Of a DNA stretch of 27,907 nucleotides, positions 7,357 through 17,094 are shown one piece after another; the stretch's first letter is position 1; every line of letters begins with the position of its first letter. The notes under the pieces were generated by a model that made no database searches, was not told where the DNA came from, and saw nothing but the letters and a program-made list of their open reading frames with translations. Origin of the DNA: Syntrophobacterales bacterium (GTDB lineage: Bacteria > Desulfobacterota > Desulfobaccia > Desulfobaccales > 0-14-0-80-60-11); assembly GCA_023229795.1 (NCBI GenBank), contig JALNYP010000052.1:1-27907 (forward strand). Direction: 5' to 3'. The translations under genes and the position numbers were made by a program.

Positions 7357-8001
7357 ATGGACATCCACCAGATCACGTACCGGGAAAAGTTGGCGCATCA
7401 TCTGATCAAAGCCTTGACCAGGCGGCGGCTGGAGGCGAGCTACGCCCCCACCGCGGCCCAGGCCCGGGATGAAATCCTGGCCATGATTCCCGCCGGGGCC
7501 ACTGTTAGCCGGGGCGGGTCCATGTCGTTGGTGGAGATGGGTCTGTGGGAGGCCCTGGGCCACAAACCCGGGGTGGAGGTGCTTGACCCCTTCGAAGCGG
7601 GGCTGCCCCCGGAGGTGGCGCAGGAGCGGCGCCGCCAGTCGCTGCTGGTGGACTTCTTTCTCACCGGCTCCAACGCCATCACCATGGACGGCAAACTGGT
7701 GAACCTGGATGGCCTGGGCAACCGGGTGGCGGGCATGTGCTTCGGACCCAAGAAGGTCATCCTGGTGGTGGGCCTGAACAAAGTGGCCCCGGACCTGGAA
7801 AGCGCCATGGCCCGGGTGAAACACCACGCCGCGCCCATCAACTGCATCCGCCTGGGCCGGGCCACCCCCTGCGCCGAAACGGGCCTGTGTATCGACTGCA
7901 AGAGCCCGGAGCGCATCTGTTACCTGTGGTCCATCATCGAGGGCCACATGATCGAGAACCGCATCCACGTCAAGCTGGTGGGGGAGGATTTGGGGTACTG
8001 A
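7357..8001 (+). CDS. LUD-domain (DUF162, LutC-like) protein
   Basis: This 214-residue protein belongs to the LUD family, which includes LutC of lactate oxidation complexes and many stand-alone proteins. Diagnostic segments are VSRGGSMSLVEMGL (residues 50-63) and TGSNAITMDGKLVNLDG (103-119), then GNRVAGMCFGPKKVILVVG. A C-terminal cluster of five cysteines (163, 172, 178, 181, 188) is a possible metal or iron-sulfur site, and is known in the shorter stand-alone LUD proteins. No lutA or lutB partner is nearby, so lactate oxidation cannot be inferred. ATG 7357 has GCGAGG six bases upstream and a TATAAT box at 7323. The gene is monocistronic, ending at a hairpin shared with the convergent carboxyltransferase gene. 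Confidence 0.85.
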   Translation: MDIHQITYREKLAHHLIKALTRRRLEASYAPTAAQARDEILAMIPAGATVSRGGSMSLVEMGLWEALGHKPGVEVLDPFEAGLPPEVAQERRRQSLLVDFFLTGSNAITMDGKLVNLDGLGNRVAGMCFGPKKVILVVGLNKVAPDLESAMARVKHHAAPINCIRLGRATPCAETGLCIDCKSPERICYLWSIIEGHMIENRIHVKLVGEDLGY

Positions 8002-8029
8002 ACCAAATCGCCCAAGCGCCAATCTTAGC

Positions 8030-8058
8030 GTAGGGGCGGACCTGCGTGTCCGCCCTGG
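8030..8058. repeat. Strong hairpin repeat between convergent genes (possible bidirectional terminator)
   Basis: GGGCGGAC at 8034-8041 pairs perfectly with GTCCGCCC at 8048-8055 across a six-base loop, CTGCGT. It lies between the stops of the LUD gene (8001) and the carboxyltransferase gene (8072), where a terminator serving both would be expected. No clean T-run follows. The motif TAGGGGCG...CCTGCGTG...CGCCC resembles small palindromic units scattered between genes in several bacterial phyla, so it may be a dispersed element. I saw only one copy in this window. Confidence 0.6.
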
Positions 8059-8071
8059 ACGCGGCTTTGTC

Positions 8072-9730
8072 TTAACCCGCCGCCGCCTGGCCGCCGCCTT
8101 CCACCTGGACGCTAAAGCTTTGATAACTGTGGTCCACCAATAAGGTGGTCAGCACGTGCACCCCTTCCCGGCGGGTGGAGATCACTTCAATGAAGTGGGG
8201 TACCCCGTATTCGTCCGCGAAGGTGATGCGCTGCCCGTCTTTAAATCCGCCGCGCTTGAACCAGACTTCCGGCGGCAGCAGCCAGACCTTGCCGTACCGG
8301 TCCTCGAATTTGAAGAATGACAGGGCGTCGAAGGGGAACTGGAGGTACAGCGCCAGTTCTTCATCCGCGGCCCGCCGGTCCAGCTCGCCTTCCAGCCGCC
8401 GGCGCTCCAACTCCAGGTCGGCGTCCGGGGACTTCTGGATGCCGCCTTCCTCCGCCAGGATCTGCGTCCACTTCTTCCCGTCGTAGCGCTGGTATTCCAG
8501 GACCTTTTCCCAGATCCAGGCCTCCGGCCTTTGAAACGGCAGGCGGCCGTAACGTCCCAGGAGAAGATTCTTCAAATCCAGGGACGGTCTCTCATAGCGC
8601 CCGTAGAGGACGTTGTTGACCGCGGTGGTCCAGAGAATCTGGGAGCCCGGGGTCACCGACCACCAGTTGCCCAACTCCGCCTGCACCCGGGCCATTTCCG
8701 TGAGGATCTCGGGCATGCGGTCGAGAAAGCCCCCTTTATCCGCCTGCTCAAAGGCGCTGCCCACCGCGCCGCCGGTGAGCTTATAGGCCGCCACCGTAGG
8801 GTCATGGCCCCTGAAGGGACTTTCGAACGGCTCATAGATTTTGCGTTCCTGCCGCAAAAGATCCGAGCACTTGATGAGGGAGGGAATATCCACTCCCACC
8901 GCCTTCTTGTCGTAGTCATCCAGGGCCTGGATCAGGGTGAGGGCCGGGGCCTGGCCGTAGATGGCCCCGTAGCCGTGGTCCGCCACGTCGCAGATCTTGA
9001 CCCCCGCCAGGACCGCGGCGCTCATGCGTCCGATGTCGTTGCCGTCGGTGTTGCAGCCGTGGTAGTGGAGCACCAGCCCCGGAAAAGCCGCACAGATGGA
9101 CTCCACCAACTGGCTGATGCGCTTGGGGGTTCCCAGGCCCGCATAGTTCTTGATGGAAATGATGACGTCGGGACCGGTGACCTCGAGGATTTCCTTCACC
9201 TTGTCCACGTAATAGCGGTCGGTATGCTCCGGCCCCGTGGAGAAGCAAATGCTGGGCATGAGCAGCCGTTCCGCCTTCTGTACCTCCTCAAACACCGGCG
9301 CCAGGTTGGGCACATGGTTGAGAAAATCATAGACCCGCCAGACGTCCACATACCGGGCGAACTCCCGCACCGTCAGGCGGATGACGTTTTCGGGATAGTG
9401 GCGGTAGCCAAAAAGGCTGGACCCCCGGCACACGGTTTGCAGCAGGGTCCGGGGCATGGCCTTATGCGCGATCCTGAGCCGTTCAAAGGGATTGACCTGC
9501 TTGCGCATCAGGTCCACGTGGACGGAGGCGCCACCGCTCACCTCCACCGAGAAAAATCCCGCCGCCTCCCGGTATGGGGCCACCCGCACCGTGGTCATGG
9601 GCATGAGCCGGTTTTTGAAGTCCGATTGGGACACGTCCCGTTCGTTATTGCACAGGTAGTAGCCTTCGGACTCCCGCAGAATGCCGAGAATCTCGGCGGG
9701 GCTCATTCCCCGGGTTATTCGCCCTGACAT
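8072..9730 (-). CDS. Pyruvate carboxylase subunit B-like carboxyltransferase without a biotin-carrier domain
   Basis: This 552-residue protein aligns in layout with the carboxyltransferase of pyruvate carboxylase B and oxaloacetate decarboxylase alpha: an HMGL-like barrel (about residues 20-290) and the following PYC/OADA domain (about 300-500). The metal and substrate marks are largely kept: RD at 31-32, Lys194 (in ISIKNYAG, usually IKDMAG) and HYH at 222-224. The usual QPATES-type loop is changed to YGQAPALT. The protein ends about 50 residues after LYLQFPFDALSFFKFEDRYGK, with a Gly/Ala-rich tail. It has no C-terminal biotinyl domain and no MKM lysine motif. It follows the biotin carboxylase by 64 bases, so the two should form one transferase system. 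The acceptor is probably pyruvate but is unproven. Confidence 0.8.
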   Translation of the reverse strand: MSGRITRGMSPAEILGILRESEGYYLCNNERDVSQSDFKNRLMPMTTVRVAPYREAAGFFSVEVSGGASVHVDLMRKQVNPFERLRIAHKAMPRTLLQTVCRGSSLFGYRHYPENVIRLTVREFARYVDVWRVYDFLNHVPNLAPVFEEVQKAERLLMPSICFSTGPEHTDRYYVDKVKEILEVTGPDVIISIKNYAGLGTPKRISQLVESICAAFPGLVLHYHGCNTDGNDIGRMSAAVLAGVKICDVADHGYGAIYGQAPALTLIQALDDYDKKAVGVDIPSLIKCSDLLRQERKIYEPFESPFRGHDPTVAAYKLTGGAVGSAFEQADKGGFLDRMPEILTEMARVQAELGNWWSVTPGSQILWTTAVNNVLYGRYERPSLDLKNLLLGRYGRLPFQRPEAWIWEKVLEYQRYDGKKWTQILAEEGGIQKSPDADLELERRRLEGELDRRAADEELALYLQFPFDALSFFKFEDRYGKVWLLPPEVWFKRGGFKDGQRITFADEYGVPHFIEVISTRREGVHVLTTLLVDHSYQSFSVQVEGGGQAAAG

Positions 9731-9794
9731 GGTTCCTTCTCCCTACAGGTGAAGCCTGCTCATCCCACGACTCGCGTACACCCGCCGTAACGCC

Positions 9795-11246
9795 TCACTG
9801 CGTATGCGGATTCCGTTCATGCGCGTTGATTTCGGCGATCAAGCGGGCCAGTTTGTCCACCTCCCGTTCCTGCTCCCGATAATCCAGGAGTTGGGGGTGG
9901 TCATCGATATACCCGGTATCGAGTTTCATTCGGATAAAATCCGGCTCCTTCACGATCTGCTGGAAGTAGGGGATGGTGCTCTTCACCCCGATAATCAAAA
10001 AACCGTTGAGGGCCCGGGCCATCCGGTCTACCGCCTCCTGCCAGGTAAAGCCGTACACCGTGAGTTTCACGATCAGAGAATCATAGAACGGCGGAATTTT
10101 GTAACCCTGATAGATGGCGCCGTCGAGCCTGACCCCGGGTCCGGCGGAAGACCGGTAAACTTCCACCACCCCGGGGCTGGCTAAAAAATCGTTTTTGGGG
10201 TCTTCGGCATTGATCCTGAGCTCGATGGCGTAGCCCCGTTCATGAACCTGCTCCTGGGAAAAACTGATAGGTGCGCCCATGGCGATCAAGAGCTGCTCCC
10301 GCACGATATCGATGCCGGTCAAGACCTCGGTGACGGTATGCTCTACCTGGAGGCGGGTATTCACTTCGAGGAAGTAATATTTGCCGGAATGGTCCACCAG
10401 AAACTCCACCGTGCCGGCGCTGAGATAGTTGGCGGCCCGGGCGGCCCGCACCGCGGCCTCGCAGATTTCCCGGCTCAGGGCCGGGTCCAGGCCGGAGGGG
10501 GCGATCTCGATCAGCTTCTGATGACGCCGTTGAATAGAGCAGTTCCGGGTCCCCAGATGCACTACGTTGCCATAGGAGTCCGCCAGAATCTGAACCTCCA
10601 CATGCCGGGGCCGGGGCATACATTTTTCCAGGTAGATGCTGTCGTCCCCGAAGGACATCAGGGCTTCGGCCCGGGAGCGCTTGAGGCCGTTCAGCAGACT
10701 GCTCTCATCATTGATCTGGCGAATCCCCCGGCCGCCGCCGCCCGAGACCGCCTTGATCATGACCGGGTAGCCGCAGTCTGCGGTAAAGGCCAGGGCTGCC
10801 GCTTCGCCCGCGGCCCCCTGGGGTAGAACCTCGGTGGCCGGGATTACCTGGAGACCGGTGGCCTGGACGATCTTGCGGGCGATGACTTTGCTTCCCAGGT
10901 CCCGGATCACCTCCGGCGGTGGCCCGATAAACACCAGGCCCGCATTGGTGCAGGCTTCGGGAAAATCGGGATTTTCCGCCAAAAACCCGTAGCCGGGATG
11001 AATCGCCTGGGCCCCCGTCTGTTGGGCCGCGGTGATGATCTTATCAATATTCAGATAGTCTTTTCGGGGGCCGGGTCCGATGCAAACCGCTTCATCGGCC
11101 CGCATGATATGGAAGGCGTCCTTGTCGGTCTCTTCATAGATGGCCACCGCCTTAATGCCCAATTCCTGGGCGCTCCGCATGACCCGCACCGCGATCTCGC
11201 CCCGGTTGGCCACCAGAATCTTCCCAAACACGTGTTTATCTACCAT
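9795..11246 (-). CDS. accC: Biotin carboxylase (AccC / PycA type)
   Basis: The 483-residue ATP-grasp enzyme carboxylates biotin on a carrier protein using ATP and bicarbonate. It opens with FGKILVANRGEIAVRVMRSA and contains AIHPGYGFLAEN, the glycine-rich loop SGGGGRGI, RHVEVQILADSYGNVVHL, RNCSIQRRHQKLIEIAPS and FLEVNTRLQVEHTVTE, all family marks with the catalytic Glu and Arg in the last. Length (about 450-490) fits a carboxylase subunit with no fused carrier. The downstream neighbour is a carboxyltransferase of the pyruvate carboxylase B type, so this copy probably serves a two-gene anaplerotic carboxylase and not fatty acid synthesis. No biotin-carrier gene is in the window. Confidence 0.93.
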   Translation of the reverse strand: MVDKHVFGKILVANRGEIAVRVMRSAQELGIKAVAIYEETDKDAFHIMRADEAVCIGPGPRKDYLNIDKIITAAQQTGAQAIHPGYGFLAENPDFPEACTNAGLVFIGPPPEVIRDLGSKVIARKIVQATGLQVIPATEVLPQGAAGEAAALAFTADCGYPVMIKAVSGGGGRGIRQINDESSLLNGLKRSRAEALMSFGDDSIYLEKCMPRPRHVEVQILADSYGNVVHLGTRNCSIQRRHQKLIEIAPSGLDPALSREICEAAVRAARAANYLSAGTVEFLVDHSGKYYFLEVNTRLQVEHTVTEVLTGIDIVREQLLIAMGAPISFSQEQVHERGYAIELRINAEDPKNDFLASPGVVEVYRSSAGPGVRLDGAIYQGYKIPPFYDSLIVKLTVYGFTWQEAVDRMARALNGFLIIGVKSTIPYFQQIVKEPDFIRMKLDTGYIDDHPQLLDYREQEREVDKLARLIAEINAHERNPHTQ

Positions 11247-11416
11247 GGCTGCCCATCTCTTTCAGACATTCCCACCCTTCCGTCGGGACCCGGTTGCCGC
11301 CTCCTGCCTTCGCCGGTCCCCTTTTCAATTGAGCGGTCTTCCAGCCGCATTGTCAAGTGGAAATCTCACCTTGGGCCATCCAGCCGGACTTTCTCCCGGG
11401 CAGCCCCCGGATCACC

Positions 11417-13917
<2,501 letters not shown>

Positions 13918-13921
<4 letters not shown>

Positions 13922-13944
13922 TTCAGTGGTCCCTCACTCGTCAT
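13918..13944 (-). CDS. Possible 8-codon leader ORF overlapping the kinase start
   Basis: An ATG at 13944, preceded by a strong AAGGAGAG, reads MTSEGPLK and stops at a TGA (13920-13918) that overlaps the kinase GTG (13921-13919) as GTGA. The kinase GTG itself has only AGGG about nine bases upstream. Either this is a translationally coupled leader that feeds ribosomes to the kinase, or a single-base frameshift has separated the original ATG from the kinase frame. Confidence 0.35.
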
Positions 13945-14066
13945 CTCTCCTTAGGGATTGCGCCATAATCCGTGACGGGAAGTGGTAAAACCCGTGCGCC
14001 CTACAATTTCTTTTCGGCCATAATCTGAGCAGGATAAATTCCCGATTGCCCCAAACCACTAGGTTC

Positions 14067-15764
14067 TCAGCGCTTCCTGGCCTGCTGGAGCTTGGCCCAG
14101 GCGTCCCTCAAGGTCACCGTCCGGTTGAAAACCGGGACCCCGGGGGCGCTGTCTTTGATATCTGCACAGAAGTACCCCTGGCGCTCGAACTGGTAGAAGC
14201 TTCCGGGTGCAGCCTGGGCCAGGCTCGGCTCCAGGCGGCAGGAAGTCAGGACCGTAAGTGAGGCCGGGTTGAGGTCGGCTTTAAAATCCCCGCCGTGTGC
14301 CTCTCCCGGGACAGGCTGGGTAAAGAGGCGATCATAGAGGCGCACCTCGGCGGGCACCGCCTGGCTGGCCGAGACCCAGTGCAGGGTGGCCTTGACCTGG
14401 CGGCCGTCCGGCGCATACCCGCCCCGGGTGCCGGGATCATAGGTGCAGCGCAACTCCGCCACCTCGCCGGTCACAGGGTCCTTGACCACCTCTTCACACT
14501 TGATGAAATAAGCATAGCGCAACCGCACCTCCCGCCCGGGGGCCAGACGGTAAAATTTCTTGGGCGGCTCTTCCATAAAGTCGTCCCGTTCGATGTACAG
14601 CTCCCGGGAAAATGGCACCGGCCGGGTGCCCTGGCCGGGGTCTTCCGGGTTGTTGATGGCCTCCAACTCCTCCACCTGATCCTCGGGATAGTTGACCAGA
14701 ACCACCTTCAGAGGCTTGAGCACCCCCATCACCCGGGGGGCCCGGAAATTTAAATCCTCGCGCACGCAGAACTCCAGCAGGGCTAAGTCCACCAGGTTTT
14801 CCCTTTTCCCCACCCCGATGCGGTCGCAAAACGTGCGGATGGCCTCCGGGGTGTAGCCCCGGCGGCGCATCCCCGCCAGGGTGGGCATGCGGGGATCGTC
14901 CCAGCCGGAAACGTGGCCTTCATTCACCAGTTGCAGGAGCTTGCGTTTGCTCATGACCGTGTAGCCCAGGTTGAGGCGGGCGAACTCATACTGGTGGGGC
15001 CGAAACGGCACCGGGCAGTGGTCAATAGCCCAGTCGTACAGCACCCGGTGGTCTTCGTACTCCATGGTGCAGATGGAATGCGTGATGCCTTCCAGGGCGT
15101 CGGACAGGGGATGGGCATAATCATACATGGGATAGATGCACCAGGCGTCGCCGGTGCGGTGGTGGCTCTCATGCTTGATGCGGTACAGGACCGGGTCCCG
15201 CATATTCAGGTTGGGAGAGGCCATGTCGATCTTGGCCCGCAAAGTCCGGGCCCCGTCGGGAAACTCCCCGGCCCGCATGCGCTGAAACAGGTCCAGATTC
15301 TCTTCTATCGACCGGCCCCGATCGGGGCTGTCCTGGCCCGGTTCCGTCAGGGTGCCCCGAAACGATCGGACCTGCTCCGCGGTCAGATCGCAGACATAGG
15401 CGTGGCCCGTCTTGATGAGGTGCAGCCCATACTGATACAACTGCTCGAAGTAGTCCGAAGCGAAGAACAGCCGGTCCCCCCAGTCGAAGCCCAGCCAGCG
15501 CACGTCGGCCATGATGGACTCCACGTATTCCATTTCCTCTTTGCTGGGGTTGGTGTCGTCGAACCGAAAGTTGCAGACCCCGTGAAAATCGGCGGCCAGG
15601 CCGAAGTTGAGACAGATGGACTTGGCGTGGCCGATGTGGAGATAGCCGTTGGGCTCCGGGGGAAAACGGGTAACCACTCGGCCGTCATTCTTACCGTGCT
15701 TCAGATCTTCTTCGACTATATGGCGAATAAAGTTGGGCGCCGGCCCGGAATCGGTAGTGGCCAT
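14067..15764 (-). CDS. glnS: Glutaminyl-tRNA synthetase
   Basis: The 565-residue class I synthetase attaches glutamine to tRNA-Gln. It shows RFPPEPNGYLHIGHAKS with HIGH at 43-46, the KMSKS-like VMSKR (Met271-Arg274), the GlnRS-typical FRFDDTNPSKEEMEYVESI and the two C-terminal beta-barrel anticodon-binding domains (from about 340). Length fits the E. coli enzyme (about 555). The ATG has AAGGAG nine bases upstream and a TATAAT box further up. Presence of GlnRS means at least part of glutaminylation is direct and not by the GatCAB route. GlnRS is thought to have reached bacteria from eukaryotes. Confidence 0.97.
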   Translation of the reverse strand: MATTDSGPAPNFIRHIVEEDLKHGKNDGRVVTRFPPEPNGYLHIGHAKSICLNFGLAADFHGVCNFRFDDTNPSKEEMEYVESIMADVRWLGFDWGDRLFFASDYFEQLYQYGLHLIKTGHAYVCDLTAEQVRSFRGTLTEPGQDSPDRGRSIEENLDLFQRMRAGEFPDGARTLRAKIDMASPNLNMRDPVLYRIKHESHHRTGDAWCIYPMYDYAHPLSDALEGITHSICTMEYEDHRVLYDWAIDHCPVPFRPHQYEFARLNLGYTVMSKRKLLQLVNEGHVSGWDDPRMPTLAGMRRRGYTPEAIRTFCDRIGVGKRENLVDLALLEFCVREDLNFRAPRVMGVLKPLKVVLVNYPEDQVEELEAINNPEDPGQGTRPVPFSRELYIERDDFMEEPPKKFYRLAPGREVRLRYAYFIKCEEVVKDPVTGEVAELRCTYDPGTRGGYAPDGRQVKATLHWVSASQAVPAEVRLYDRLFTQPVPGEAHGGDFKADLNPASLTVLTSCRLEPSLAQAAPGSFYQFERQGYFCADIKDSAPGVPVFNRTVTLRDAWAKLQQARKR

Positions 15765-15869
15765 ATAAACTGCTCCTTACGATGCTTGACGTGATTGGGT
15801 CATGCGGCATGGCGCTATTGAGAGCTGGTCTAGGCAGAGGTACGTCCTTTGGAAACCCCTGAATTACGC

Positions 15870-15900
15870 ATTATATACTTGATATGTGGAGATATTGCAA
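15870..15900 (-). promoter_or_regulatory. glnS: Sigma-70-type promoter for glnS
   Basis: On the minus strand TATAAT lies at 15875-15870 and TTGCAA at 15900-15895, with a 19-base spacer. The start of transcription would be near 15863, leaving a leader of about 100 bases. The -10 box is perfect. The -35 box is partial and the spacing is long. Confidence 0.45.
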
Positions 15901-15913
15901 TCACCGCGGCCCT

Positions 15914-15925
15914 CCCGGCGCCGGG
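15914..15925. other. Perfect 12-base GC palindrome in the glnS/DUF599 spacer
   Basis: CCCGGCGCCGGG is fully palindromic. A second short hairpin, CCGGG/CCCGG with a T-rich loop, lies at 15939-15954. Both sit between divergent promoters and could be protein-binding or structural sites. No function is shown. Confidence 0.3.
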
Positions 15926-16046
15926 CCTCGCCATGGTCCCGGGGTTTTTCCCGGCTCGGGGCAATTAACCATACCGCAGCGAGCCAAAATGAGATAAAAT
16001 TCTTTAATAGTAAACTCCCCCCGCGGGTCTGAAGGACAGGTCGGCC

Positions 16047-16691
16047 ATGCTTGAATCGAGTCCATGGGAAATTTGTTACACCTGCGCCTCCTTTCTCATC
16101 TTAATAATTTACCATATTCACTGGATTTACCTGATCTACCACAAGCCTTTAACCACCTCCGTAGGCATCACTAATCACCTGCGCGGCCACTGGGTCGAAC
16201 ACATCATGGAGGAGAAGCTCGATATCTTAGCCGTCCAAACCCTGCGGAACTGGGTCATGGCCTCCAGCTTCCTGGCGTCCACGGGCATCCTCATCTGCCT
16301 CGGTCTGCTCAGCGTCGCGGCCAGCCCCGAAAAGATGGCCGAGATCACCCCCAGTCTCAGCATGCTGGTGCGGGAACATCGGGTCTTATGGTTATTCAAA
16401 TTGATGGTGTTGATTGTTGATTTCTTCTTCATTTTCTTTAGCTTCTGTATGGCCATCCGTTATTTCAACCACGTTAATTTTATGATCAACGTTCCCTCCA
16501 GCCTGGCCCATAAAATCACGCCCGATTACATCACGGATATTCTCAACAATGGTACGATGCATTATACCATGGGCATGCGCGGTTATTACTTTGCAGTCTT
16601 ACTATTTCTTTGGTTGTTCGGACCTATCTGGATGTTGATCGGCACCATCGTTATGGTAATTGTCTTATATCACCTGGACCGCAAAGCCTAA
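16047..16691 (+). CDS. DUF599 family membrane protein
   Basis: The 214-residue protein has four predicted membrane spans (about 12-32, 70-92, 114-138 and 180-207). The segment LAVQTLRNWVMASSFLASTGILICLGLL (61-88) and the later MAIRYFNHVNFMIN are the conserved core of the DUF599 family, whose role is unknown. The start has AAGGA ten bases upstream. It is divergent from glnS and is followed by a 400-base spacer, so it seems to be a single-gene unit. Family membership is likely. No function can be given. Confidence 0.8.
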   Translation: MLESSPWEICYTCASFLILIIYHIHWIYLIYHKPLTTSVGITNHLRGHWVEHIMEEKLDILAVQTLRNWVMASSFLASTGILICLGLLSVAASPEKMAEITPSLSMLVREHRVLWLFKLMVLIVDFFFIFFSFCMAIRYFNHVNFMINVPSSLAHKITPDYITDILNNGTMHYTMGMRGYYFAVLLFLWLFGPIWMLIGTIVMVIVLYHLDRKA

Positions 16692-17094
16692 CTCATTGCT
16701 ATGATTAGTAGTTCTTCCTTCGAGACCAATAATCCGACGTTGCCAAATCCCAAGAGGGATTGATCCGGCCAACTATCCGGGCCCAGTATGACTTCTCCTG
16801 CCCCATGTTAGGCAAAAATCGAGCCCCCTGGCCATTTCTTTTTTTAAAAAATGGGGAATTCGGAACCCTATTATCAGGGTTGCCCTGATTGTTCAAAAGT
16901 TCATCCTCCGCTAAATATATCTCCAAAACATCATCAATTTTAGCCGGAAAGACGCCAGGCCGGGCGTCGTAGCCCGGGTGCCTGGTTTCACCGGAATGGT
17001 TACCCGGTTCTTTTCCCTTCAGCGCGAGAATTTGCCCCATTCCCGGTTGTTGGGGGCAATTTTCTGCGGCGTCCGCCACATTGAGGACTGAAAC
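16692..17094. other. Long intergenic leader region upstream of the five-gene cluster
   Basis: I accept no gene in this 403-base stretch. The left part has a small perfect hairpin after the DUF599 gene, AATCCC (16746-16751) with GGGATT (16756-16761), which may be its terminator stem. A second, AT-rich hairpin (CCATTT 16832-16837 with AAATGG 16849-16854) follows. The right part holds two strong stem-loops listed separately. A minus-strand open frame crosses it (16705-17130) but looks non-coding. Confidence 0.5.
16944..17063 (+). promoter_or_regulatory. Structured leader: two strong stem-loops before the Prim-Pol-like gene
   Basis: Stem-loop one spans 16944-16994. CCAGGCCGGGC (16955-16965) pairs with GCCCG (16972-16976) and, past a three-base bulge, GCCTGG (16980-16985), closed outside by CCGG and AAA/TTT pairs. 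Stem-loop two pairs TTGCCCC (17032-17038) with GGGGCAA (17053-17059), with further A-T pairs outside. The second ends about 35 bases before the TTG start at 17095. Neither is followed by a T-run, so a cis-acting RNA is more likely than a terminator. I could not match it to a known riboswitch by eye. Confidence 0.45.

Noticed and set aside
8531..9727. 398-codon plus-strand open frame opposite the carboxyltransferase gene
   Set aside because: It is antisense to a clear conserved gene and shows Gly/His/Arg-rich shadow composition without any domain.
16944..17063. c-di-GMP (GEMM) riboswitch
   Set aside because: I looked for the conserved GCAAA...GACGCAAAGC core because of the PilZ-like and pilin neighbours and did not find it. 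The stem-loops do not fit that fold by eye.
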